Positions 41,885 through 50,094 are shown, numbered from the stretch's first letter. The stretch: DNA of 64,000 bases from Opitutaceae bacterium (GCA_003164715.1 PLTZ01000076.1:30197-94196), one strand, 5' to 3'. The notes: generated by a model from the letters alone, not told the origin. Program-made: numbers and translations.

Positions 41885-43030
41885 TCAACCCACCTTGACG
41901 GTGGAGCCTACCTTGGACGAGCGGTAGGCGGCCTCCATCACGGTCACGCGGGCCGCGGCTTCGCGCACCGGGACAAGCGGCATGCCCTTCTGTCCGGCGA
42001 CCGCATTCACGAACTGCTGAAGCGGGACGGCCTGGCCCGCAGGCAGCTCCGTCCACGGCCGGGCGCCGTCCGCCCCCTTTACGTGCGCGCACTTGAAGAA
42101 CAGCTCGCCCGTCACGATGACGGCGCTGCCCTCTGTCCCGCTGATCTGGAGCGTCACCGGGTCCCAGACGTCCACCCAGCTCGCCACCAGGTTCCCGATC
42201 ACGCCGCTCTTGAAGCGCAGCAGCGCCTCGCCCGCCTCGTCGCAATCGCCGTAGCGCCCGGTCACGACCCGGGTTTCCGCGGTCACGGAATCGACGTCCC
42301 CGCAGAGCCACATCATGATGTCGAGCATGTGGGTGCCGAGGTCCCCGAATCCGCCGACGCCCGAAACCTTCGGGTCGGCCATCCAGCGCCAGTTCTCCCA
42401 GGGCTTGTCGGGCTTCTCGTCAAACCAGCCCCCGAGTGAGCCGCCGTGGCAGTTGGATCCCGCGATCCGCGTGATCTTCCCGAAGACGCCGCGCTCGACC
42501 TGCTCCTTCAGGAAAAGGTGCTGCGGCATCGTGCGCATGAAATACCCCGTTGTGAAAAGCACGTTCGCCTTCACAATGGCGTCGGCCATCTCCGCGCTCT
42601 CGCTGGCGGTGATCCCCAGGGGCTTCTCGGCGTAGATGTGCTTGCCGGCCGCCGCGGCCGCAAGGACCAGGTCCCGGTGCCTGTTGGTCTCCGAGCAGAT
42701 CACAACCGCCGTCACCTCGGGATCGGACCAGATCTGGCCGAGGTCCTGCGCCACCAAGGCGCCGAGCTCCGCCGCGCGCCTCTGGACGCGAGCGGCATCA
42801 TGATCCCATGCCCACTTCACCCGGACGTTAGGCCGGTTGTCGGTGAGGAGCTTGATGAACCCGGGTGTGTGGATGTGTGCGCACCCCACAAAGGCCAACG
42901 TGACGGGCCCGGCGACCTCGACCGCCGCCGACAGGACGTTCGGAAGCGCGGCCAGGACAGCGGCGCCACTTGCGGCCTTGATGAAGCTGCGGCGATCAAG
43001 GGCGGGGGACACGGGGAGGTCGGTTTGCAT
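41885..43030 (-). CDS. Tat-exported Gfo/Idh/MocA-family oxidoreductase
   Basis: 381 residues. A twin-arginine signal (DRRSFIKAASG, about 12-22) precedes the Rossmann domain (LAFVGCAHIHTPGF). EKPLG (about 138) contains the catalytic Lys of the family, and GGFGDLGTHMLDIMMWL holds the usual H. Members oxidise sugars or sugar derivatives with NAD(P). Exported relatives are known to carry their cofactor through Tat, which fits here. It diverges from the GH47 gene 186 bp away. Confidence 0.9.
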   Translation of the reverse strand: MQTDLPVSPALDRRSFIKAASGAAVLAALPNVLSAAVEVAGPVTLAFVGCAHIHTPGFIKLLTDNRPNVRVKWAWDHDAARVQRRAAELGALVAQDLGQIWSDPEVTAVVICSETNRHRDLVLAAAAAGKHIYAEKPLGITASESAEMADAIVKANVLFTTGYFMRTMPQHLFLKEQVERGVFGKITRIAGSNCHGGSLGGWFDEKPDKPWENWRWMADPKVSGVGGFGDLGTHMLDIMMWLCGDVDSVTAETRVVTGRYGDCDEAGEALLRFKSGVIGNLVASWVDVWDPVTLQISGTEGSAVIVTGELFFKCAHVKGADGARPWTELPAGQAVPLQQFVNAVAGQKGMPLVPVREAAARVTVMEAAYRSSKVGSTVKVG

Positions 43031-43216
43031 AGGGGTAGGTGTCGTTGAATCCCGGGTTCAAGCGTATGTCAACGACCCGCAATCCGTGAACGCGACGCGG
43101 GACCGGGAGCTAATTTTCATGTTCATGGATAGGTCGGGTTTCTGATACACCCAGGGGGCGCACCACCGGTCCCAAAGCTGCGGTTATCGGCGCGCGGGAC
43201 CGCAACACCTTCACCG

Positions 43217-44641
43217 ATGAACCGAACCCATGCCCCGCGGCTTCTCGTCGCCTGCGTTTTCCTCTGCGGACCCGTCGGCTTGAGCGCCGAGTCCTCGAGC
43301 GCCGGGGACGTCACCGCGGATCCCGTAACCCGCGCCGCGTTCCTCGCCAGGGACGTGAAGGAGGAAACCTTGAGGACGTGGAAGGCCTACACCACGTACG
43401 CCTGGCCCCATGATGATCTCCTGCCGCTGTCGAATCGCTACAGCGACCGATATGGCGAGTCCATCAGCATCGCGCCGATAGACGCCTACAGCACGCTCAA
43501 GGTCATGGGCCTCGCCTCCGAGGCCAAGCGCATCGAGGACTTCGTCGTCAGCGACTTCACGTTCGACAAGGACGACTTCGTGAAGGTTTTCGAGGTGAAC
43601 ATCCGGATACTGGGGGGGCTCCTCTGCATGTACGAGATTTCCGGGGACTCGAGGATTCTGGAGAAGGCGCGCCAGTTCGGCGACCGGCTCCTTCCCGCCT
43701 TCAGGAGCCCGACGGGGCTCCCGTACTACTTTGTCAACCTCAGGACGGGCGCCACCCGGGGCAAGATTGTGTGCGTGGCGGAGGCCGGCTCCTACCTCTT
43801 CGAGTTTGGAATCCTCAGCTATTACACCGGAAACCCCGTCTACTATCAGACCGCGAAGCGGGCCGATCTTAAGCTCCACTCAATGCGCTCACCGATCGGC
43901 CTGCTCGGGCGGGATGTCAACGTGGAGACCGGGGAATGGACCGTGACCCAGAGCGTCGTCGGCGCGTATGCGGACTCTTACTTCGAATACCTCTACAAGT
44001 CGTGGTTGCTGTTCAAGGACCCCGAGATCAAGCGGATCTGGGACGCCTCGATCGAGGCGATCCAAAGGTGCATCGCCGAGCCTCGCGGAAGGCTGCTCTG
44101 GTACGGAAAAGTCGACATGAAGACCGGCAGGAAGGTGAGCTCCGAGGTCACCCTTTGGGACGCCTTCTTCCCCGGGCTGCTCGCCCTCTCAAGCGACCTT
44201 CCGAGGGCGGCGAGAAGCGACGAGGCCTGGGACCTGCTGTGGAGGCGGTACGGCCTCATCCCTATGGTCTATGACTACGACAGGGACCAGATCGTGAACC
44301 CGTACTATCAGCTGAACCCGGAGGTCATCGAATCCGCCTTCTATCTCTGGCACTACACGGGCGACCCGCTCTACCTGAGAAACGTCGAGAGATACTACGC
44401 CGACATAAAGGAGCACTGCAGGACCGAGGTGGCCTATTGCCACATCGAGGACGTGCGGACCATGAAGCGGGCGGACGAGATGGAGACGTTCTTCATCGCG
44501 GAGACGCTCGCCTACTGCTATCTGACCTTCGACAAGGGGAACCCGGTCAACCCCGACGACTACGTCTTTAGCACGGAGGCCCACCCGTTCAGGAAGGGCG
44601 CGTTTCACAGGCCCAAGGTGATCCACAACCTCGGGCTTTGA
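43217..44641 (+). CDS. Exported glycoside hydrolase family 47 protein (alpha-1,2-mannosidase-like)
   Basis: 474 residues with a signal peptide ending near VGLSAESS. The (alpha/alpha)7-type features include TWKAYTTYAWPHDDLLP near the N-terminus, LNPEVIESAFYLWHYTGDPLY in the middle, and a C-terminal TDYVF-like NPDDYVFSTEAHPF. The last of these holds the threonine that binds the catalytic calcium in GH47. The family is mainly eukaryotic (ER and Golgi mannosidases, EDEM); bacterial members are scarce but active. It would trim alpha-1,2-mannose from glycans outside the cytoplasm. Confidence 0.87.
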   Translation: MNRTHAPRLLVACVFLCGPVGLSAESSSAGDVTADPVTRAAFLARDVKEETLRTWKAYTTYAWPHDDLLPLSNRYSDRYGESISIAPIDAYSTLKVMGLASEAKRIEDFVVSDFTFDKDDFVKVFEVNIRILGGLLCMYEISGDSRILEKARQFGDRLLPAFRSPTGLPYYFVNLRTGATRGKIVCVAEAGSYLFEFGILSYYTGNPVYYQTAKRADLKLHSMRSPIGLLGRDVNVETGEWTVTQSVVGAYADSYFEYLYKSWLLFKDPEIKRIWDASIEAIQRCIAEPRGRLLWYGKVDMKTGRKVSSEVTLWDAFFPGLLALSSDLPRAARSDEAWDLLWRRYGLIPMVYDYDRDQIVNPYYQLNPEVIESAFYLWHYTGDPLYLRNVERYYADIKEHCRTEVAYCHIEDVRTMKRADEMETFFIAETLAYCYLTFDKGNPVNPDDYVFSTEAHPFRKGAFHRPKVIHNLGL

Positions 44642-44689
44642 TGGGCAACCGGGCCGCCGCCCCTGGCCATCACTGTGTTGAACGGCGGC

Positions 44690-45313
44690 TCAGTGCTGTG
44701 GCGCAGGCGCAGGCACCGTCGTGACCGACTGGTTGAACTGCGCGTCCCTCGTCACGGTCTGGCCGTTTGGCCCCGTGGTCGTCACGGTGCGAGTGCCCTT
44801 TCCGCCCACCACCGTCGTGTCGACCGTGCGGTCGATCGTCTTGCCGCTCGCGGTCGTGATGACCTCGCTCTTGTTCCAGGAACCTGGCGCGACCTTCGTG
44901 TCCGTGGAGGTGTAGCTGTCCTTCTTCCCGTTCGCCTGGGTTATGGTCCCGCTGCCCTGGATCACACCGGGGGCGGTCCGCTGTTTCGTGCCCTGCCAGG
45001 TTGAAGTCGCCCCGTTGGGCCGCGTCACCGAGCCGTTCACGGTGGCGGTCTGGTTCGATTTTTTCCAGATGGTCTGCGACTGCCTGGTGCCGGTTCCGCC
45101 GGCCGCATTCGTCCATGTGCCCTGGCGCGTCACGACGCCGTTGGCCTTGGTGGTGGTTGAGGAGGTCGTTCCGGAGCCGCCCTTGCTCGTGGTGTAGGTT
45201 CCCTCGCGCTTGATCACCTTCTCGTCGTCGGCCCGGGCGACGTTGACGAGGGCAAGGACCACGCAGGCAAGGCTGGCGACGGCCACTATCTTGGGGAGAG
45301 GATTGTTTTTCAT
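44690..45313 (-). CDS. Small exported threonine-rich repetitive protein, function unknown
   Basis: 207 residues with a clear signal peptide (about 8-28, ending NVARADDE). The mature part is polar, rich in Thr, Gly, Asn and Ser, with loose 20-25-residue repeats of the type G-T-x-T-x-A-N-G-x-x-x-x (TKANGVVTRQGTWTNAAGG, TQANGKKDSYTSTDTK). This predicts a beta-solenoid or disordered surface protein. No catalytic motif. It is convergent with GH47 and diverges from the TnpB-related locus. Confidence 0.7.
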   Translation of the reverse strand: MKNNPLPKIVAVASLACVVLALVNVARADDEKVIKREGTYTTSKGGSGTTSSTTTKANGVVTRQGTWTNAAGGTGTRQSQTIWKKSNQTATVNGSVTRPNGATSTWQGTKQRTAPGVIQGSGTITQANGKKDSYTSTDTKVAPGSWNKSEVITTASGKTIDRTVDTTVVGGKGTRTVTTTGPNGQTVTRDAQFNQSVTTVPAPAPQH

Positions 45314-45489
45314 ATGAGTGATATCGGATCATGCACCTTCGCTATGAGACGTTTGAGGCAGCCTATAAGGTTACGCGGTAACCCCAATACGTGGATTTGG
45401 GTGGAAATGCGTAGGTGCCGGCGTGGCCAGAAGGCCAAGCCGCGCGCCTGTCGCCGCCCTCGGTCCGCTCATAGCCCGCACCCAAAGCA

Positions 45490-45805
45490 TGCCCCCGCAA
45501 ACGGGCGTTGGCAGGGCATAACGCTCTGTAGACCCCGTAGCAGCGAGCGGCTAAGGGGAGGGACGAGGCCGTGACCAGCGACTGCCTGGAGACAGGCTAT
45601 CGAAAACCCAACGCTATACATGACGACATTAGTCGTTGGACACCTGAGCAACATCTAATGCAAATGGGATTGTCTCATCGAGAACCGATTCCGGAAACCG
45701 GGACGGGCGTGACCCTACCAAGTGGCCGGGCCAAGAAGCGGCATGGCGATGACCTGTCGTCGGTCTAGTTGACCCGCCGGATCGACGACTGAATTCGATC
45801 CCGAT
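45490..45805 (+). ncRNA. Candidate structured RNA upstream of the TnpB-related nuclease gene
   Basis: The 590-bp gap before the nuclease gene holds a run of closely spaced hairpins on the plus strand. They are: CCCG/CGGG (45494-45505); CCCCgTAGC/GCTAaGGGG with a central G.A mismatch (45533-45558); GCCTG-GAGA-CAGGC with a GNRA tetraloop (45584-45597); ACGAC/GTCGT (45623-45636); TCTC/GAGA (45673-45683); TTCCGG/CCGGGA (45689-45703); TGGC/GCCA (45723-45733); and GGATCGA/TCGATCC (45779-45801). GNRA and G.A features are strand-specific and favour rightward transcription into the gene. By analogy with OMEGA RNAs of IscB/TnpB it may be the guide RNA, but boundaries and function are inferred. Confidence 0.55.
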
Positions 45806-45830
45806 TGGGGTATTTTCTGCTTGATACCGT

Positions 45831-45858
45831 TCATGTGAACGCCAATCATGTGAACGCC
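45831..45858 (+). repeat. Two direct copies of a 13-bp sequence before the nuclease gene
   Basis: TCATGTGAACGCC occurs at 45831-45843 and 45846-45858, separated by AA, ending 45 bp before the ATG. GTTCATGTGAAC within the first copy is partly palindromic. It could be an operator for the nuclease gene or part of the RNA's 3' region. Confidence 0.6.
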
Positions 45859-45903
45859 TAAGCGAACAAACTTAAGAACGGAATCCCCTCGGGAACGAAC
45901 GAG

Positions 45904-47364
45904 ATGACGCGAACCCTCAAACTTCCTTATGAGCCGACCGAAGGCCTCGCTCAGGTGCTTGCGGACCAGCGGCGGCGCCAGGGTCGACTGATCCGCTCGG
46001 CTTACCGGCTCTTGGCGTCGGGCCTGGCGCAGCGCGATCTCTACCAGGCCCTGCGGTCTCATCCCGTCGGCAAGGGGTTGCACACCTGGCTCGTTCTCTC
46101 GGGAATCAAGAAGGCCCAGGCACTGTATGCGCGCTTTCCCAGCGGCCGGATCGTATTTGGAGGCAGGAGAGCCTTCCTCGAGCGCGCCCAGGGCAGGATG
46201 AGCCGTGAGGAGTGGCGAAGCGCCAGGCTTATGCCCCTCTATATCGAGGGGCACGCCAAGAGCTACGGCGCGCAGGGGGGCAACCATCTGATAACGCTCG
46301 ATATCGCTTCCGAACGCGTCATCTACCATGGGCCTGACAGCCGGGACTTCACGATCAAGCTCCGCCTTTCCCGCAAGAGCCGCGACTACCGTCGCCGGCT
46401 TGCTCAATTGCAGGCCCGGTGCGAGGCCCTGCGCGACGTGCCCTTCACGGTGTCGATAGATGGAACCGAGATCGCTTTGACATGGGCCGAGCCCGCGGTG
46501 CCCTCCGCATGCGGCATTTCCGGTCGGGTGCTGGGGCTCGACCTAAACCCCGCCAGGCTCGGCTGGGCCGTGGTCGAGAAGGGCCCTACCGGGCCGGGTT
46601 CGTGCCGATGCGTGTCCTGGGGGGTGTTCGAGTACCCGGACTTCTCCCGGCGTCTCGGGTTCGCCTCGGACGATCCCCGCTCGGTGGCGCACACGCGCAA
46701 ACGCAGGTTTGAACTAGCGATCCTTGCCAAGAAGGTGGCCCTCCTGGCGAGGCACCACCGGGTGTCGGCCGCTGTCACGGAAGCGCTTCGGTTTTGGCCC
46801 AAGGACCATGGGAAGGGCAGGCGTTTCAACCGCCTGATCAATCAGGTGTGGTTTCGCCGCGGCCTTCTCGAGCCGCTCACGAGGCGTTTGGCGTCAGCGG
46901 GCGTCGCCCGTGTGGAGGTAAATCCCGCCTATTCCTCAAAGATGGGCAATCACCTCTGGGCCGATGCCCTGCGTGTTCCCGATCCCGCCTGCGCTGCGGT
47001 TGAACTCGCGCGCCGGGCGCTATGGCCCCTCAGATTTCCCGCTCCGCAGAGGGACGCTGCGCAGCTTCCGAAGCCCAACGCGCGCCGCCAACGGAAGGAT
47101 GGCGCGCGGGCGAGGCCCCGCAAGGGGCCCGCCCTCGGGGGTTGGCAAGGCGTCTGGAGCCAACTCCAACCCAAGGCGGCCGATGCACGCCGCCGTTCCC
47201 GGGCAGATCTGCGGCCCTTGCTCCCTGCCGGGAATCCACGCCTCGCCCCGCTCGTTAATCCAAGGTCCAGAGTCCTCCGTTACGAGCCCCGCGAGGGGGC
47301 TTCATTGCCGTTCGGACGAGACCTCTATGCGCTTTGCATGGGGGTAAGATCCATCGCGGACTAA
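45904..47364 (+). CDS. TnpB-related RuvC nuclease lacking the zinc ribbon
   Basis: 486 residues. A 200-residue N-terminal region (including MPLYIEGHAKSYGAQGG) precedes a split RuvC-like domain: D213 in VLGLDLNPARLGWAVV, E293 in AAVTEALRF, and D360 in VPDPACAAVELARRAL, so all three catalytic acids are kept. The segment VEVNPAYSSKMGN before RuvC-III replaces the CxxC zinc ribbon of ordinary TnpB, as in IS200/IS605 'TnpB-related' proteins. A basic, low-complexity tail of about 110 residues follows. No tnpA is present. The stop overlaps the stop region of the convergent downstream gene. It may be an RNA-guided DNA nuclease using the structured RNA upstream; activity is inferred. Confidence 0.8.
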   Translation: MTRTLKLPYEPTEGLAQVLADQRRRQGRLIRSAYRLLASGLAQRDLYQALRSHPVGKGLHTWLVLSGIKKAQALYARFPSGRIVFGGRRAFLERAQGRMSREEWRSARLMPLYIEGHAKSYGAQGGNHLITLDIASERVIYHGPDSRDFTIKLRLSRKSRDYRRRLAQLQARCEALRDVPFTVSIDGTEIALTWAEPAVPSACGISGRVLGLDLNPARLGWAVVEKGPTGPGSCRCVSWGVFEYPDFSRRLGFASDDPRSVAHTRKRRFELAILAKKVALLARHHRVSAAVTEALRFWPKDHGKGRRFNRLINQVWFRRGLLEPLTRRLASAGVARVEVNPAYSSKMGNHLWADALRVPDPACAAVELARRALWPLRFPAPQRDAAQLPKPNARRQRKDGARARPRKGPALGGWQGVWSQLQPKAADARRRSRADLRPLLPAGNPRLAPLVNPRSRVLRYEPREGASLPFGRDLYALCMGVRSIAD

Positions 47365-48170
47365 TGACGCTGTGTATAGTGAATCCTTCCGGCGGAATTC
47401 TCCAGGACGACGTTGGAGAGCACCGCCGTGTCGGACGTGGCGGGCAAGTGCGAGCAGAAGCCGATGCCGACGTAGAACGGCTCGTCGAAATGCAGGATGG
47501 CTGCGGCGCCGACCCGGTGCATGGGCTCGCCGTCCTGGCTGACATAAAGCACGAAGGAGTCGCCGCGCTTCTCAATCCCGATGCGCATGGGCGCGGCTCC
47601 CGTGCCCGTACCCGTGTCCTTGGCCCCGGAGTGCCCGCGGCCTTCGATGCGAAGGGCCTCCTTGATGTTCGTCCCCGCCGCCGGGCGCAGCGCAAGGTGG
47701 ATCAGCCCGGCGCCATGCAGGGCCGTCATGACCTCCTTGGAGTCGTCATCGAGGCTCTGGCGAATGACGAGGACCGCCTTGCGGTCGCCGTAGCCGCCCG
47801 GGTTCGGATAGCTGATGCTGGCCGCGAGCGACACGTCGCCGGACATCTTCGTCCAGAGATAGCGGAATTCGTCGCGTGTGTACCAGATGTTATAGCCGGC
47901 GGAGTTGATCGTGTACCGCTTTGCGGCATCGTCATAGCTGGCGCTTCCGGGCACAACCGCGGCGCCAATATCGGTTTGGGCTGCAAACGCACCGATAGGC
48001 GTCTCGACGGTCTTGCTCACACGGTGGAAATCCGCGGGCGGCGGAACCTGAGTGTGGGTCGCCGAACCCGGCTGCGCCCACGCCGGAACTTCCGGTGTCT
48101 GCGCTCGGAGCAAGAGCGGAGCAGTGCAAAGGACGAGGACGAACAGCGGGGAGGGGAGGGTCTGTTTCAT
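47361..48170 (-). CDS. Exported DUF1349-like (concanavalin-type) hypothetical protein
   Basis: 269 residues from the ATG at MKQTLPSPLF, which starts a signal peptide ending at LLLRAQ. The domain (TINSAGYNIWYTRDEFRYLWTKMSGDVSL, KAVLVIRQSLDDDSKEVMTALHG, MRIGIEKRGDSFVLYVSQDGE, FYVGIGFCSHLP) resembles DUF1349 beta-sandwich modules found in secreted proteins of Verrucomicrobia and Planctomycetes. Its last codons overlap the end of the TnpB-related gene by 4 bp on the opposite strand. Confidence 0.72.
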   Translation of the reverse strand: MKQTLPSPLFVLVLCTAPLLLRAQTPEVPAWAQPGSATHTQVPPPADFHRVSKTVETPIGAFAAQTDIGAAVVPGSASYDDAAKRYTINSAGYNIWYTRDEFRYLWTKMSGDVSLAASISYPNPGGYGDRKAVLVIRQSLDDDSKEVMTALHGAGLIHLALRPAAGTNIKEALRIEGRGHSGAKDTGTGTGAAPMRIGIEKRGDSFVLYVSQDGEPMHRVGAAAILHFDEPFYVGIGFCSHLPATSDTAVLSNVVLENSAGRIHYTQRH

Positions 48171-48502
48171 GGCGATTTGTCGAGATGAACGGAGAGAATG
48201 CTGATCAAAGGGATGCAAAGCACAAGTCTCACACGGATCAGTTGCGCGTAAGTGGCGCACAAACTTGGAAACATCCAAGCGACGCCACCCGGACCGGCAA
48301 GGATGATTACGTGGCCGTTAGAGGGGCTTCGGGCGGTTCTTTAGCGGGACTGCGAGGCGGTCCGTTTGGTTATTGAGTGCCGTAGCTGAAGGAATCTTCA
48401 TTCTTTGAACAAGGCGGGTTACTATTCGGCGCGAGCGTTCGCCTGCATTCAGGCGGCTGGAAAAGCGGCCGAGTCCATCCGCCAATAACCGCGCGGAGAA
48501 CT
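48171..48502. other. 332-bp divergent intergenic region
   Basis: The gap lies between the starts of the DUF1349-like gene (leftward) and the HEVGH membrane protein gene (rightward), so it should hold both promoters. CGGAGAAC just before 48503 is a reasonable ribosome-binding site for the rightward gene. No convincing promoter boxes, hairpins or small ORF were identified. Confidence 0.4.
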
Positions 48503-49345
48503 ATGGATTCCGAACCCCCCCGGGCGCCGCCTGAAGCCAGGGAGAGCCCCTACGACCCCAAGTCCTTCGACAGCCCTGTCATCCGGGCCGCGGCGCCCCC
48601 TCTGGTTGCGGCTGCGGCCATGATGGTCAAGGCGTCCCCCCTCGGGTTCCTGCTTGAGGGGTTCCACGTGTGGATCCACGAAGTGGGGCATGCCAGCGTC
48701 GCGTGGCTGTCCGGCCGGCCCGCCCTGCCGCTTCCCTTCGGGTGGACCAACGTTGAGCCTGACAAGTCGGCGATCCTCTACCTGGCGATGCTCGCCGCAC
48801 TCGGGGTGTTGGGGGTCTCGGGATGGCGCGAGCGAAAGGCCTGGCCGATGCTTCTGGCGGCCGCCCTGGCGGCCGTGCAGGCGTTCATGACCTGGAGGCT
48901 TTCCGAGGACCGCGCGCATCTCTGGATGATCTTCGGAGGGGTGGGCGGCGAGTTCTACCTCTCGGCCGCGATGGTCTGCCTCTTCTATTTCGAGTTTCCC
49001 GAGAAGTTCAGGTGGGGTTCCTGCCGGTATGTTGTCCTCTTTATCGGCGCCGCGAGCTTCGCGGAAAGCTATTCGTTCTGGAAGAAGGTCAGGAGCGGCG
49101 TGGAGGCGATTCCCTACGGGTCCATGATCAACGGCGAGGACGACGGGGGCGGGGACATGAACATCCTCGCGGATGACTACCATTGGACGCAGCACCAGAT
49201 CGTGTTCACGTACAATCACCTCGCGGACGCGTGCCTGGCGACGGTCGTCGTCGTCTACCTCTTCTTCAATCTGCGCCTGGACCGGGTCTTTCGCCCGCTG
49301 CTCGCCCGATGGTTCTCGGCCGGCCTTGTGACAACCGAGCCGTAA
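48503..49345 (+). CDS. Integral membrane protein with M50-like HEVGH motif
   Basis: 280 residues with about six membrane segments. HVWIHEVGHASVAWLSGRPALPLPFGW places HEVGH (H59-H63) at a membrane segment, as in site-2-protease-type metalloenzymes and in related non-protease M50-like families. A second candidate ligand region could be GGVGGEFYLSAA or the NHLAD near the C-terminus. It has no PDZ domain and is not a canonical RseP. A GGAG ribosome-binding site precedes the ATG. Function unknown; membrane metallopeptidase is a hypothesis. Confidence 0.65.
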   Translation: MDSEPPRAPPEARESPYDPKSFDSPVIRAAAPPLVAAAAMMVKASPLGFLLEGFHVWIHEVGHASVAWLSGRPALPLPFGWTNVEPDKSAILYLAMLAALGVLGVSGWRERKAWPMLLAAALAAVQAFMTWRLSEDRAHLWMIFGGVGGEFYLSAAMVCLFYFEFPEKFRWGSCRYVVLFIGAASFAESYSFWKKVRSGVEAIPYGSMINGEDDGGGDMNILADDYHWTQHQIVFTYNHLADACLATVVVVYLFFNLRLDRVFRPLLARWFSAGLVTTEP

Positions 49346-49347
49346 TC

Positions 49348-49369
49348 GAGGGGACCTCAATATCCCCTC
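49348..49369. terminator. Hairpin between convergent genes
   Basis: GAGGGGA and TCCCCTC pair perfectly around an 8-nt loop right after the stop of the HEVGH protein gene, before the stop of the YchF-like gene. There is no U-run; probable bidirectional terminator. Confidence 0.5.
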
Positions 49370-49392
49370 CCGCGCCCCGGTGCGTCAGCGGG

Positions 49393-50094
49393 TCACTTGT
49401 TAAAGCGGAAATTCACAAGGTCGTAGTCCTGCATCACGTAGGTCTTGGTCTCGACCCTCAGCTTGTTCGCGTGCCTCGCCTGGGTCTCTCCGCCGGCGGC
49501 GATGAAGTCGGCAAAGCCGATGATCTCGGCCCGGATGAAGCCCTTGTGGATGTCGGTGTGGATGGCGCCGCCGGCCTCGGCCGCGGTCGAGCCCTTCCTT
49601 ATCAGCCACGCCCGGTTCTCCGACCCGCCCACGGTAAGGAAGCTGATGTAGCCGGCATCGCTCACGACGCGGACCAGGAACTCGTCGAATCTCGCGATGT
49701 CCGAAGCCTCGGCCACGACGATCGGCTTTGTAGTGTAGAAAGCATGCGCGTCCACGGCCTGAGCCTCTTCCGGCGTCAGCCCGGCCTTGGAGACCACTTG
49801 CTCGGCCTCAAGGCACGCCTTGACCTTCAGGAAAACAGCCTTCTCCCTCTCGGACGGATTCCGCTCCAGGCGGGTCTCCGCCAGCTCAAGGTCGCGGATG
49901 ATCAGCTCGAGCCTTCCCTCCGCAGAAGCCACGATCGCATCGGCCGTCAGGGCGTCGCCCTCGGCGACGACGTCCACGTGCGCATAGACCTTCTTCACCG
50001 CCTCGACCAACTTGTCGGCCTGGTCGAGCCGAGGGTCCTTGACCCGGTGCGTTCCGAGCGGAACGCCGATGATGCCGATGAGGGAGATTTTCAT
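49393..50094 (-). CDS. YchF-like DUF933/TGS-domain protein without a GTPase domain
   Basis: 233 residues. The C-terminus (residues 140-233: FDEFLVRVVSDAGYISFLTVGG, AIHTDIHKGFIRAEIIGFADFI, KTYVMQDYDLVNFRF) is the complete TGS/DUF933 domain of the ribosome-associated ATPase YchF. The helical middle (LELIIRDLELAETRLER, ending ASDIARFDEFL) matches the YchF coiled-coil insert. The G domain is collapsed: MKISLIGIIGVPLGTHRVKDPRLDQADKL joins directly to the helical part, and there is no P-loop GxxxxGKS, no switch II and no NxxE motif. It cannot bind nucleotide like YchF; a ribosome- or RNA-binding adaptor role is possible. Confidence 0.85.
   Translation of the reverse strand: MKISLIGIIGVPLGTHRVKDPRLDQADKLVEAVKKVYAHVDVVAEGDALTADAIVASAEGRLELIIRDLELAETRLERNPSEREKAVFLKVKACLEAEQVVSKAGLTPEEAQAVDAHAFYTTKPIVVAEASDIARFDEFLVRVVSDAGYISFLTVGGSENRAWLIRKGSTAAEAGGAIHTDIHKGFIRAEIIGFADFIAAGGETQARHANKLRVETKTYVMQDYDLVNFRFNK

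Noticed and set aside
45571..45768. 65-codon GTG-started frame inside the candidate RNA
   Set aside because: No ribosome-binding site or recognisable product; the sequence is better explained by consecutive hairpins.
45904..47364. Considered as an IscB/IsrB protein
   Set aside because: RuvC-I lies at residue 213 after a 200-residue N-terminal region, as in TnpB; no HNH domain and no clear N-terminal PLMP motif.
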